DNA of 24,394 nt from E44-bin88 sp034419075. Its GTDB lineage: Bacteria; Chloroflexota; Dehalococcoidia; Dehalococcoidales; BS750m-G39. Numbering within the stretch: the stretch's first letter is position 1; each line of letters begins with the position of its first letter. The DNA lies in assembly GCA_034419075.1 (NCBI GenBank), contig DAOULR010000015.1:1-24394 (forward strand). The letters run 5' to 3'. Both the position numbers and the translations under genes were made by a program. Below the pieces are notes generated by a model. That model ran no database searches. It was not told where the DNA came from and worked only from the letters and a program-made list of their open reading frames with translations. Positions 15,139 through 22,163 of the stretch are shown here, piece by piece.

Positions 15139-16143
15139 CTAGTCGATAACTACCCCCGCCCCCTTCCGCTTTACCACCTCACCGACAACCTTGGCTTCCG
15201 GCAGGGCTTTGATGATATTGTTAACGTTCTCGGTTGAACAGATTATAACCATTCCGACACCCATATTAAAGACGTGGTACATCTCGCCGCGGGCGACCTT
15301 ACCCTTCCGCTGAATAAGCTCAAAGATGGGAGGCACCGACCAGCTTCGGCTGTCGAATTTAGCCGCCAGGCCTTCGGGTAAGATACGGGGCACGTTATCG
15401 ATCAGGCCGCCGCCCGTGATATGCGCCATGCCCTTGAGGCTCGGCAGCAGCGGTTTTAGCTGGTTGTAGTAACAGGTATGCGGTTCCAGCAGCGCCTCGC
15501 CCACGGTCCTGCCCAGCTCGGGGTATTTTTTATTCAACGCCGACGCCGTGTCCCCAAAAATTTTACGGGCCAGCGTATAGCCGTTGGTGTGCAGCCCGTT
15601 TGAGGGTAGGCCGACAATGGTGTCGCCAGCAACGACAGACTTACCGGCGATAATCTTGTCTTTTTCCACCACCCCGACGACGAAGCCAGCCAAATCGAAA
15701 TCATCGCCCCTGTAGATATCGGGCATCTCCGCCGTCTCCCCACCGATAAGGGCACAATCGACCTCGCGGCAGGCTTTAGCCAGTCCACTGACGATAGCCT
15801 CTACCCTCTTCGGTATGAGCTTACCGATGCCGATGTAATCGAGGAAGAAGAGGGGCTTAGCGCCGCAGGTGAAGATATCGTTGACGCAGTGATTGACGAT
15901 ATCTATGCCGACGGAATCGTATTTGCCTAAGGCCACGGCAATCTTGATTTTAGTGCCTACGGAGTCGGTGCTGGAGACGAGGACGGGCTGCTCGTAGCCC
16001 TTGAACTCGAACATGCCGCTGAAAAAGCCGACGTCACCGAGGACTTCGGGACGGTGGGTAGCGCCAACCAGCTTGCCGATAAGGCGGTTGGAAACGTTCT
16101 TGGCATCGATATCGACGCCAGCTTTGGCGTAGCTTTCCTTAAT
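15139..16143 (-). CDS. purM: Phosphoribosylformylglycinamidine cyclo-ligase (AIR synthetase), ATT start proposed
   Basis: PurM closes the imidazole ring, turning FGAM into AIR with ATP. Motifs include VSSTDSVGTKIKIA (56-69), GIDIVNHCVNDIFTCGAKPLFFLDYIG, ALIGGETAEMPDIY, GLPSNGLHTNGYTLAR and HITGGGLIDNVPR. The first ATG is residue 44, inside the conserved core, which would give only 291 residues. The frame stays open upstream and encodes KESYAKAGVDID and GDVGFFSGMFEF, clearly PurM-like. Between the in-frame stop at 16180-16182 and residue 44 there is no ATG, GTG or TTG. An AGGGAGGT site (16151-16158) lies 7 nt before an ATT codon at 16141-16143, giving 334 residues, the usual family length. The ATT start is inferred; a base error (ATG read as ATT) is the alternative. 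Located between purF (87-nt gap) and the methyltransferase gene. Confidence 0.9.
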   Translation of the reverse strand: MKESYAKAGVDIDAKNVSNRLIGKLVGATHRPEVLGDVGFFSGMFEFKGYEQPVLVSSTDSVGTKIKIAVALGKYDSVGIDIVNHCVNDIFTCGAKPLFFLDYIGIGKLIPKRVEAIVSGLAKACREVDCALIGGETAEMPDIYRGDDFDLAGFVVGVVEKDKIIAGKSVVAGDTIVGLPSNGLHTNGYTLARKIFGDTASALNKKYPELGRTVGEALLEPHTCYYNQLKPLLPSLKGMAHITGGGLIDNVPRILPEGLAAKFDSRSWSVPPIFELIQRKGKVARGEMYHVFNMGVGMVIICSTENVNNIIKALPEAKVVGEVVKRKGAGVVID

Positions 16144-16150
16144 CGGCCCT

Positions 16151-16158
16151 ACCTCCCT
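16151..16158 (-). promoter_or_regulatory. Ribosome binding site deciding the purM start
   Basis: AGGGAGGT on the minus strand, 7 nt upstream of the ATT at 16141-16143. It is one of the strongest Shine-Dalgarno sites in the window and lies inside the only other upstream option (a CTG at 16177-16179, which has no ribosome site of its own). Confidence 0.75.
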
Positions 16159-16230
16159 GAATAACCAGTCGGATACCAGCTATTAATAATGGATTAAGGT
16201 CTGGGTGTCAAGCAGGATAGCCAGCTAAAG

Positions 16231-17658
16231 CTAACCTTGCTTTATGCCAAAGGGGCTGTTGTATTCCTCAGCCGACATCTTGCTTTCCAGCGCCAGCTTA
16301 TCCATCTCAATCTGCACCGGTATGGGGTAGTCGCCAGTAAAGCAGGCCAGGCAGAACATGTCCTTGGGTAAGCCGATGGCCTTAATCAGGCCGTCAATGC
16401 TCAAATAGCCCAGCGAGTCGGCGCCGATGTAGTCCCTAACCTCGGGTATGGTCTTCTGCGCCGCAATCAGCTCCCAGCGGCTGGCCATATCGACACCGAA
16501 GAAGCAGGGGTAGCGGATGGGTGGGGCGCAGATGCGCATATGGACTTCCTTGGCCCCCGCCCTTCTCAGCAGCTTGACCACCTTGGGGGTGGTGGTGCCG
16601 CGGACGATGCTGTCGTCGACGACCACCAGGCGCTGGCCGTCCAGCATCTGGGGGAGAGGGTTGAACTTGAGCTGAACGCCCAGGTCACGGATGCGCTGGT
16701 CGGGCTCGATGAAGGTGCGCCCCACGTAGCGGTTCTTGAGCAGCCCTTCGCACAAAGGGATGCCCGAGGCGCGGGAATAGCCGATGCCAGCGATGGTAGC
16801 CGAATCGGGCACGCCCATAACCAGGTCGGCCTCTACGGGGTGTTCCTCGGCCAAAACCTCGCCCATCGCCTGCCGCGCGGGGTAGAGCAGCCGCCCGTCG
16901 ATTACGGAATCGGGGCGGGCGAAGTAGATATACTCAAAGACACAGAGGGCCTGCCTTTCTGATTTCTCACGGTAGCTTTTGAGGCCGTTCTCGTCGATAG
17001 AGATTATCTCGCCAGGTTCGACCTCACGCAGGAACTTGGCACCGATATGGTCCAGGGCGCAGCTTTCTGAGGCAACTACCCAGCCACCGTTAAGCGTCCC
17101 CAGGCAGAGCGGGCGCACGCCCAACGGGTCGCGGACGGCATAGAGGCTGCGGTTGGTAAGCAGAGTCAGCGAATACGCCCCCTGCAGGCGGTGCATGGCA
17201 TAGCGTATCTTTTCCACCCAGTCTTTAGCCGGGGAAGAGAGGATAAGGTTAGCCAAAACCTCACTATCGGTGGAGCCGCGGAAGTTATAGCCCTCCTCAC
17301 AGAGCTCTTGATAGAGGTTTTCGGCGTTGACGATGTTGCCGTTGTGGGCGACGGCGATGGTATTGGCGCCCTTGCCTACGACGAGGGGTTGGACGTTGGT
17401 TATGCGGCTGGAACCACGTGTGGAATAGCGGTTGTGACCGATAGCAAAATCACCGCTGAGCTGGCTTAAGGAATCCTCGGTAAAGACCTGGGAGACCAGC
17501 CCCATATTGGCATAAACCTGGAGCCGTTTACCGTTTGAGGTAGCGATACCGGCACTTTCCTGGCCGCGGTGCTGAAGAGCAAATAAAGCAAAAAAGGTAA
17601 GTCGGGCTACATCTTCTCCGGGGGCATAGACCCCAAAAACGCCGCAACTTTCTTGCAA
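16231..17658 (-). CDS. purF: Amidophosphoribosyltransferase (iron-sulfur type)
   Basis: PurF makes phosphoribosylamine from PRPP and glutamine, the committing step of purine synthesis. The 475-residue protein starts MQESCGVFGV: C5 is the glutaminase nucleophile, so a 4-residue propeptide must be removed. Other glutaminase motifs are ALQHRGQESAGIA (27-39), GHNRYSTRG (74-82) and AHNGNIVN (104-111). The PRPP motif is VVVDDSIVRGTT (345-356). C239, C385, C436 and C439 (CLAC) match the four Fe-S ligands of the Bacillus-type enzyme, so an oxygen-sensitive 4Fe-4S cluster is expected. The start is TTG (17656-17658), the only start codon after an in-frame stop four codons upstream, with GAGG 8 nt before it. 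First gene of the operon. Confidence 0.97.
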   Translation of the reverse strand: MQESCGVFGVYAPGEDVARLTFFALFALQHRGQESAGIATSNGKRLQVYANMGLVSQVFTEDSLSQLSGDFAIGHNRYSTRGSSRITNVQPLVVGKGANTIAVAHNGNIVNAENLYQELCEEGYNFRGSTDSEVLANLILSSPAKDWVEKIRYAMHRLQGAYSLTLLTNRSLYAVRDPLGVRPLCLGTLNGGWVVASESCALDHIGAKFLREVEPGEIISIDENGLKSYREKSERQALCVFEYIYFARPDSVIDGRLLYPARQAMGEVLAEEHPVEADLVMGVPDSATIAGIGYSRASGIPLCEGLLKNRYVGRTFIEPDQRIRDLGVQLKFNPLPQMLDGQRLVVVDDSIVRGTTTPKVVKLLRRAGAKEVHMRICAPPIRYPCFFGVDMASRWELIAAQKTIPEVRDYIGADSLGYLSIDGLIKAIGLPKDMFCLACFTGDYPIPVQIEMDKLALESKMSAEEYNSPFGIKQG

Positions 17659-17701
17659 GCTACTTGCCTCTTAAATCCACCCTAACTAACCTCACACCTA
17701 A

Positions 17702-17730
17702 ATTATAACTAATCTATAGCCAGAGGTCAA
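17702..17730 (-). promoter_or_regulatory. Promoter of the purF operon
   Basis: On the minus strand TTGACC (17725-17730), 17-nt spacer, TATAAT (17702-17707), predicting a start near 17695 and a leader of about 37 nt. The -35 overlaps the last codons of the upstream membrane-protein gene. The leader is too short for a purine riboswitch. Confidence 0.85.
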
Positions 17731-17969
17731 TTTTTCTTGCGTATGATAAAGGAGAGGGAAATGTGCGCTGCCAATAACGCCAAGAAGAAAATCCACAGCC
17801 CCGGCGCGGTATGAATCTGCTGCGCCAAGGCCTTGCTAAGCAGGCCGAAGGTGGCCGTCTCTACGATGCGGAACTCGGTGATACCCAGGCCAGTGATAAG
17901 CAGCAGCAGGGCCGCTGTCAGCAACAGCCACTGTATTATCTTTCTGGTTAAGCGTAGCCTGCTCATCAT
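17727..17969 (-). CDS. Small two-span membrane protein, possible haem-b partner of the Mo oxidoreductase
   Basis: An 80-residue protein with hydrophobic spans at about 11-30 and 57-75. H53 and H69, one at the edge and one toward the far end of the second span, resemble the histidines of small DUF4405-type or YedZ/MsrQ-like cytochrome b segments; a single copy could at most supply half of a usual four-helix haem protein, so dimerisation would be needed. Its ATG (17967-17969) shares the A with the TGA stop of the upstream lipoprotein gene (TGATG), so translation is coupled; a second ATG follows immediately. Two-gene operon with the Mo-domain protein is seen; electron transfer between them is inferred. 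Confidence 0.55.
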   Translation of the reverse strand: MMSRLRLTRKIIQWLLLTAALLLLITGLGITEFRIVETATFGLLSKALAQQIHTAPGLWIFFLALLAAHISLSFIIRKKN

Positions 17970-18646
17970 CAATCGAAGAAGCTCTCGCCCAGGTCACCGC
18001 TATCAGAGTAGCCTCGGCTCTCCCAATAACCCTGGTAATTCTCGTCGTCGGAGAGTTCGATTTCGGTTATCCACTTCACCCACTTATAGCCCCACTTGCT
18101 CTCGGCAACCAGGGTGAAGGGGAAACCCCTCTCCGGGGGCAGCGTCACCTCGTTCATCTTATAGGCCATCAGGATATCGTGCTCGGTTATGTAGTCGAGG
18201 AACAGCGAGCTGGTATAGCCGTCGTAGGCGTGGAATATGGCTATCTTGGCTTCGGGCAGGGGGCCAGCTGCCGCCAGCAGCTCTTCGACCAGCACCCCTT
18301 CCCAGAGAATGGTTACGTCCCAGCCCTCCACGCAGTGAAGCGTAACCACCTTCTTATAGCCCGTAAAAGTGTTCAGGACCTCGTCATAGCTATAGCTCTG
18401 AGGGCTCTCCACCAGGCCCGTAATCTGGAGCTGGTAATCCTCTATATCCACGTGTTGAGGGCCCTTTATCGAGTTTTCCCTGAAGTCGTTTATCGAGGAA
18501 AGGTCTTCGCCCTGATACTCCCTCACCTCGACCGGGCCCAGGTCGCCATTGCCATCTCCGTTGCCGTTGCCTCCGCCGTTACAGCCGCCGATGGCCAGTA
18601 GAATAAGCAAAACGGAGGCCAGAATAAGGGCAGTTTTTCTCTTCAT
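17969..18646 (-). CDS. Molybdopterin-dependent oxidoreductase domain lipoprotein (sulfite oxidase fold)
   Basis: A 225-residue exported protein. Residues 1-21 are a lipoprotein signal ending IGGC, with C22 as lipidation site, followed by an Asn/Gly/Asp-rich linker (23-36). The rest is a single oxidoreductase molybdopterin-binding domain: GPQHVDIEDYQLQITGLV, then VTLHCVEGWD with C105 as the expected molybdenum ligand, then WEGVLVEELL, and GFPFTLVAESKWGYKWVKWI near the end. Family members include sulfite oxidase and MsrP/YedY. There is no dimerisation domain or cytochrome domain, and no Tat twin arginine is apparent (MKRKTALIL), which is unusual for a cofactor-loaded export. GGGAGGT lies 6 nt before the ATG. 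It is followed by the 80-residue membrane protein. Substrate unknown. Confidence 0.8.
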   Translation of the reverse strand: MKRKTALILASVLLILLAIGGCNGGGNGNGDGNGDLGPVEVREYQGEDLSSINDFRENSIKGPQHVDIEDYQLQITGLVESPQSYSYDEVLNTFTGYKKVVTLHCVEGWDVTILWEGVLVEELLAAAGPLPEAKIAIFHAYDGYTSSLFLDYITEHDILMAYKMNEVTLPPERGFPFTLVAESKWGYKWVKWITEIELSDDENYQGYWESRGYSDSGDLGESFFD

Positions 18647-18737
18647 CTTCGCACCTCCCGTCCAAGGGCAAATGCTATCCTTACTATAATTCTAACAAAA
18701 ACAGCGAGCGGTCTGCCACTTAAAGGACGGTGTCCAC

Positions 18738-18803
18738 TGTCACCCTGAGCTCTAGCGAAGGGTCTCTTGAGATTCTTCAGTCGCTTCGCTCTTCAGAATG
18801 ACA
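18738..18803. repeat. 66-bp palindromic repeat unit (TGTCA...TGACA)
   Basis: The two ends of the longer element of 7021-7278 lie here back to back: TGTCACCCTGAGC at 18738 and, inverted, CTTCAGAATGACA ending 18803, with GAAGGGTCTC and GATTCTTCAGTC between. It can fold into a long imperfect hairpin. It looks like an element whose interior has been lost, or the basic unit from which the longer ones grew. Confidence 0.75.
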
Positions 18804-18810
18804 GAATGAT

Positions 18811-18910
18811 TTAGGGGGTTTTTAAGGGGGACTTCGTCCCCCTTTGAAAGACTTCTGTTGGGTGGGCAGGGTGGGTCAAAAAGACGTACGCTAAACAAGG
18901 TGAGGCGGGG
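18811..18910. repeat. Intergenic repeat element, copy 3 (core and right arm)
   Basis: Starts with AGGGGGTTTTTAAGGGGGAC and includes the perfect 9-bp hairpin 18824-18832 / 18836-18844 (loop TTC), then the GGGTGGGCAGGGTGGG segment and the right-arm ACGTACGCTAAACAAGG block. Orientation matches copy 1. The left arm is missing. Its last bases form the 3' end and stop codon of the hydrolase gene (stop at 18891-18893). The gap 18647-18890 holds this, the 66-bp unit and the lipoprotein's Shine-Dalgarno; no clear promoter was found there. Confidence 0.8.
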
Positions 18911-19658
18911 ACAGAGATTTAAGCCAGCCCAGAATTATAGCCATCGCCTTTTCGTCATGGCGCAGCCTGTGCCCGGCTCCCTCAACAATGACCATTTTCT
19001 TGGGCTCGCCAGCTTTAGCATACAACCTGCGGGCGTCATTAACGCTGACAACATCGTCAGCGCTGCCGTGCACGATGAGCAGGGGGCGGGGTGAAATACT
19101 GGCTATATAGTCGATGGGCCTGACTATTTTAAAGCCGTCGAGCCACTCCTTAGCAGAGGTGGGGAAATCACTATCCCTGATGGCGCCGATATCGCGGAAA
19201 TGCTCGATAAGGGACGACGGCTTTTCATCTGTCCAAAGCCCGAACTCGGCGGGGCAGGCGCCAGCAACAACTGATGTCACCCTATTATCTTTTGCCGCCA
19301 CGTATACCGAGACCGCCGCCCCACCGCTAAAACCCAGCAGTGATAGGCGGGACTTGTCCACCTCGGGCAAGGCGTATAAATAATCGAGCATTGCCTCCAG
19401 GTCTCTCGTCCAGCCGAGCATATCCAGGTTGCCACCGCTTAAGCCCGTACCTCGAAAGTTAAAAATCAAGACAGCCAGGCCGTTGGTGCCGAGATATTCC
19501 GCCAGCGAGGCGTAGCCTACAGCGCTGGGGTCGGGGGGTCCGGCGGGGATACCATGGCAGGTACAGACGGTGTGATAAGGCGCATTGTCATCGGGCAGAT
19601 AGAGCTGCCCGGAGATATTGATATCGTCCACCTTCAAGTTCACTGGCTTGATACGCAT
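18891..19658 (-). CDS. Alpha/beta hydrolase (serine hydrolase)
   Basis: A 255-residue cytoplasmic hydrolase. The nucleophile elbow GFSGG gives S111; D201 in HGSADDVV and H230 in GAGHRLR complete the triad. The oxyanion-region motif is CHGIPAGPPDP (34-44), and FNFRGTGLSGG (67-76) is typical of the family. Related enzymes are dipeptidyl-peptidase-like or esterase-like, but substrate is unknown. The start ATG shares its A with the tlyA stop (TAATG), so the two are coupled. The last residues (SPPHLV) and the stop codon are encoded by the right arm of repeat copy 3, so the original C terminus may have been replaced. Confidence 0.88.
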   Translation of the reverse strand: MRIKPVNLKVDDINISGQLYLPDDNAPYHTVCTCHGIPAGPPDPSAVGYASLAEYLGTNGLAVLIFNFRGTGLSGGNLDMLGWTRDLEAMLDYLYALPEVDKSRLSLLGFSGGAAVSVYVAAKDNRVTSVVAGACPAEFGLWTDEKPSSLIEHFRDIGAIRDSDFPTSAKEWLDGFKIVRPIDYIASISPRPLLIVHGSADDVVSVNDARRLYAKAGEPKKMVIVEGAGHRLRHDEKAMAIILGWLKSLSPPHLV

Positions 19659-20383
19659 TATGTCAACCTCAAGAGCACGAAAAACTCCCTGTTGCCCTCC
19701 GCGCCCAGGATGGGCGAAGCTATCAATCCCCCCACCCTGAAGCCATTCTTTACCGCCCAGGCGATAAAACGACCCAAGACGCGGGCGTGAACCAGGGGCT
19801 TTTTGACTATGCCCCCCTTCCCCACCTCGTTGCGCTTGGCTTCGAACTGCGGCTTGAGTAGCACCACCAGATAGCCGTCCTCTTTGAGCAGCTTAGCTAC
19901 TGATGGTATCACCTTCTCCACCGAGATAAAGGAAAGGTCTATGGTAGCTAAATCTATCTTCTCCGGCAGCGAGATGGGGTAACGGGCGTTGACCCGTTCC
20001 ATAACCACCACCCGCTCGTCTTGCCTCAGACGGTAGTCGAGTTGGCCGTAGCCCACGTCCACAGCATAAACGCGGCTAACACCTTTTTGTAGCAGGCAGT
20101 CGGTAAAGCCACCGGTGGAAGCGCCGATGTCAGCCGCCACTTTTGAGGATACATCGAGGCGGAATTGCTCAAGGGCGTGGTCGAGCTTGATGCCGCCACG
20201 ACTGACGAAGGGGAGCGGTTTAAGTAGGGTAATCGCCGCCTCTTCGGCTACCAGCGTGCCCGGCTTGATGGCGGCTTTCCCCTCCACCCTCACCTCCCCA
20301 GCCATGATTAGAGCCTGAGCCTTGGCCCGACTCTCCACCAGACCCTTTTCCACCAGCAAGCTATCGATTCTACGCTTAGTCAC
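19658..20383 (-). CDS. tlyA: TlyA family rRNA 2'-O-methyltransferase / hemolysin-like
   Basis: A 241-residue protein with an N-terminal S4 RNA-binding domain (about 1-60: RRIDSLLVEKGLVESRAKAQALIMAGEV) and an FtsJ/RrmJ-like methyltransferase domain: SRGGIKLDHAL (61-71), the SAM motif DIGASTGGFTDCLL (85-98), YAVDVGYGQLDYRLR, IDLATIDLSFIS and LKPQFEAKRNEVGKGG (176-191). Characterised members methylate C1409 of 16S and C1920 of 23S rRNA; older databases call them hemolysins. The start is GTG (20381-20383); no Shine-Dalgarno precedes it but a TATCAT box ends 6 nt upstream. It is coupled to the downstream hydrolase by a 1-base stop/start overlap. Whether it modifies one or both rRNAs cannot be said. 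Confidence 0.93.
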   Translation of the reverse strand: MTKRRIDSLLVEKGLVESRAKAQALIMAGEVRVEGKAAIKPGTLVAEEAAITLLKPLPFVSRGGIKLDHALEQFRLDVSSKVAADIGASTGGFTDCLLQKGVSRVYAVDVGYGQLDYRLRQDERVVVMERVNARYPISLPEKIDLATIDLSFISVEKVIPSVAKLLKEDGYLVVLLKPQFEAKRNEVGKGGIVKKPLVHARVLGRFIAWAVKNGFRVGGLIASPILGAEGNREFFVLLRLT

Positions 20384-20389
20384 GCTGGT

Positions 20390-20418
20390 ATGATAGCAAC
20401 CACAGAGTTCTAAAGCAA
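20390..20418 (-). promoter_or_regulatory. Putative tlyA promoter, leaderless arrangement
   Basis: TTGCTT (20413-20418), 17-nt spacer, TATCAT (20390-20395) on the minus strand. The -10 ends 6 nt before the GTG start, so the predicted mRNA begins at the start codon. Confidence 0.55.
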
Positions 20419-20490
20419 ACCAGCTATAATAGACATCATAGCCCCCTATCTAGTAACATTATTATAGTAAAATAGTAGCAGGAGAATAGA

Positions 20491-21207
20491 TTGCACGAAA
20501 CTATCCGGGAAAAGTTCAAAAAGCTGATAAAAGAGCACGGGCTTGAGGGGGAAGAGGTCATCGTCAAGGCGGCCGCCCTTTCTCCCGAGCAGGCCATCGG
20601 CAGCCCCGAGGACAAAGACTACCCGCTGGTGAAGGGGCAGGAACGGCTGATGCAGGCCGAGTTCAGGGGCTCTAAGGGGCAGGCCTTTACCGACAGGTAC
20701 GGCAACTTCAGCGGGCGGCTGGCCGATATCGCCAACATGGAGTTGAATAACAACTTTCGCCGAGCGGTGTTCATCGCCAGCCTCAACGCCGTGATGAATT
20801 ACCTCGGTCTGGCCGAGCGGACGGTGCACTGCAAGGATAAGCAGCCCCGAGAATGTGCCGCCGAGCTGGTAGATTATATTAAGCAAAACTATGGCCAGCC
20901 CAAGATAGCCATGGCCGGCTTTCAGCCCCGCATGGTGGAGGCGCTGGCCCAGCACTTCGAGCTCAGGGTAACCGACCTGGACGAGGCCAACATCGGCCAG
21001 GAGAAGTTCGGGGTGAAGATAGACGGCCCCAGCCGCACCAAAGAGAACCTGGAATGGTGCGACCTCGCCCTAGTGACCGGCACTACCATCGTCAACGATA
21101 CCATTGACCAGTTCCTCACCGACAAGCCAGTAATATTCTACGGCGTTACCATTGCTGGTACTACCGAACTAGAGGGCCTGAACCGCTTCTGCCCCTTCGG
21201 CAGCTAA
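20491..21207 (+). CDS. DUF364-type protein (putative heavy-metal chelation domain)
   Basis: A 238-residue protein with the family's two parts: an N-terminal DUF4213-like region with IGSPEDKDYPLVKGQERLM (36-54) and a Rossmann-like C-terminal DUF364 domain with ALVTGTTIVNDTIDQFL (193-209), IFYGVTIAGTTELEGLNRFCPFG (215-237). C189 and C234 are conserved-looking. The family is described as possibly metal-chelating and turns up in metal uptake loci, but no function is proven. Start is TTG at 20491, with AGGAGA 5 nt upstream; there is no ATG that keeps the conserved N terminus. It is divergent from tlyA. A -10-like TATAGT at 20463-20468 may be its promoter, without a clear -35. Confidence 0.82.
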   Translation: MHETIREKFKKLIKEHGLEGEEVIVKAAALSPEQAIGSPEDKDYPLVKGQERLMQAEFRGSKGQAFTDRYGNFSGRLADIANMELNNNFRRAVFIASLNAVMNYLGLAERTVHCKDKQPRECAAELVDYIKQNYGQPKIAMAGFQPRMVEALAQHFELRVTDLDEANIGQEKFGVKIDGPSRTKENLEWCDLALVTGTTIVNDTIDQFLTDKPVIFYGVTIAGTTELEGLNRFCPFGS

Positions 21208-21211
21208 GCCC

Positions 21212-21240
21212 TTGCATTGCCGCAGGTCGGGTGTTACAAT
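21212..21240 (+). promoter_or_regulatory. Putative promoter (extended -10) for the 21249 membrane gene
   Basis: TTGCAT (21212-21217), 17-nt spacer, TACAAT (21235-21240) preceded by TGT, forming an extended -10. It lies right after the DUF364 stop and 8 nt before the ATG at 21249, so the transcript is predicted to be leaderless or nearly so. Confidence 0.6.
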
Positions 21241-21248
21241 GCCCCCCG

Positions 21249-22163
21249 ATGAAGGTCTTTAAGGTAATACTGCTGGTTATACTGGGCATATTCCTTTGCC
21301 TATCGCTATTAGTCTTCGGCCTGGCGCTGATGCTTAATCAGAGCGTGCTCAATCCCGATTTCATTGCCGAGCATGTGGAGAGGCTCGATATAGCGGCGGT
21401 AGCTGAAGAAGTAGTTATCGACCAGATTCCTTCTGAAGCAGCGGATTTCATGGGCGAGTCTCTAGATGAAGTCCTGGTGGATACCATCGCCGACGTCGAG
21501 GACTGGATGCAGGAGCAGGCACAAGAAGGCATCTATACCTTCTATAACTATATCAAGGGTAAAAGCGATACCCTGAGCCTGATAATATCGCTTGATACGG
21601 TGAAGGAGAGCTTCCGCACCAACCTGCTGGCGGCCATATTAGCCTCACCGCCGCCCGAGCTGGCCGGCCTTACCCCCGAAGAAATAGAGCTTCAGTTCAA
21701 CGAACACTGGAGCCAGATTGACGAGGAGATACCGTCAGCGCTGGAACTCGATGAAACCATGCTCGACGCCGAGGTCATGAACCAAATCCTGAATGCTCGG
21801 CATTATGTCGGCTACTTCAACAAGACTTTCATAGCCTTGATTGCCTTCAGCCTGCTGATGATACTGCTCATTATACTGACGCACTTCTCGGTAAGGGGTA
21901 GCACCCGCCATCTGGGGATAACCTTCCTCGCCATCGGCGCCGTCAGCCTGGCTGGTGCCTTCATTGCTAGGAGCGTAATCAACGGCCTGCTGACCGGAGG
22001 CGATATACCCGCCACCCTGCAGACGTGGGCACCAGATGTCGTCACCGACGTGCTTATGCCGCTGGGCATATACGCCATCGGGCTTCTGGTGGTGGGCATA
22101 ACCCTGACCGTAATCTCCTTCGTCTATAAGGGGGGCGGGGACGAGTACGACTTCTACTATTAA
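21249..22163 (+). CDS. Uncharacterised membrane protein
   Basis: I do not recognise this 304-residue protein. It has one hydrophobic span near the N terminus (about 5-28), a long, acidic, helix-rich extracytoplasmic-looking region (about 30-185, with QIPSEAADFMGESLDEVLVD and SPPPELAGLTPEEIELQF), then three spans (about 193-212, 222-243 and 268-294) and a short acidic tail ending DEYDFYY. The ATG at 21249 is preferred over a GTG at 21231 because the GTG frame start falls inside the putative -10 box and adds six non-hydrophobic residues. No Shine-Dalgarno. Its TAA stop overlaps the stop of the opposite NfeD-like gene. The layout would suit a surface or sensor role, but that is only a guess. Confidence 0.75.
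   Translation: MKVFKVILLVILGIFLCLSLLVFGLALMLNQSVLNPDFIAEHVERLDIAAVAEEVVIDQIPSEAADFMGESLDEVLVDTIADVEDWMQEQAQEGIYTFYNYIKGKSDTLSLIISLDTVKESFRTNLLAAILASPPPELAGLTPEEIELQFNEHWSQIDEEIPSALELDETMLDAEVMNQILNARHYVGYFNKTFIALIAFSLLMILLIILTHFSVRGSTRHLGITFLAIGAVSLAGAFIARSVINGLLTGGDIPATLQTWAPDVVTDVLMPLGIYAIGLLVVGITLTVISFVYKGGGDEYDFYY

Noticed and set aside
16015..16182. Frameshift or deletion at the 5' end of purM
   Set aside because: The same frame stays open and encodes clear PurM sequence to the expected N terminus; a rare start codon explains it without a frame change.
17659..17701. Purine riboswitch in the purF leader
   Set aside because: The leader from the predicted start is about 37 nt, too short for the known purine or PRPP aptamers, and no matching fold is visible.
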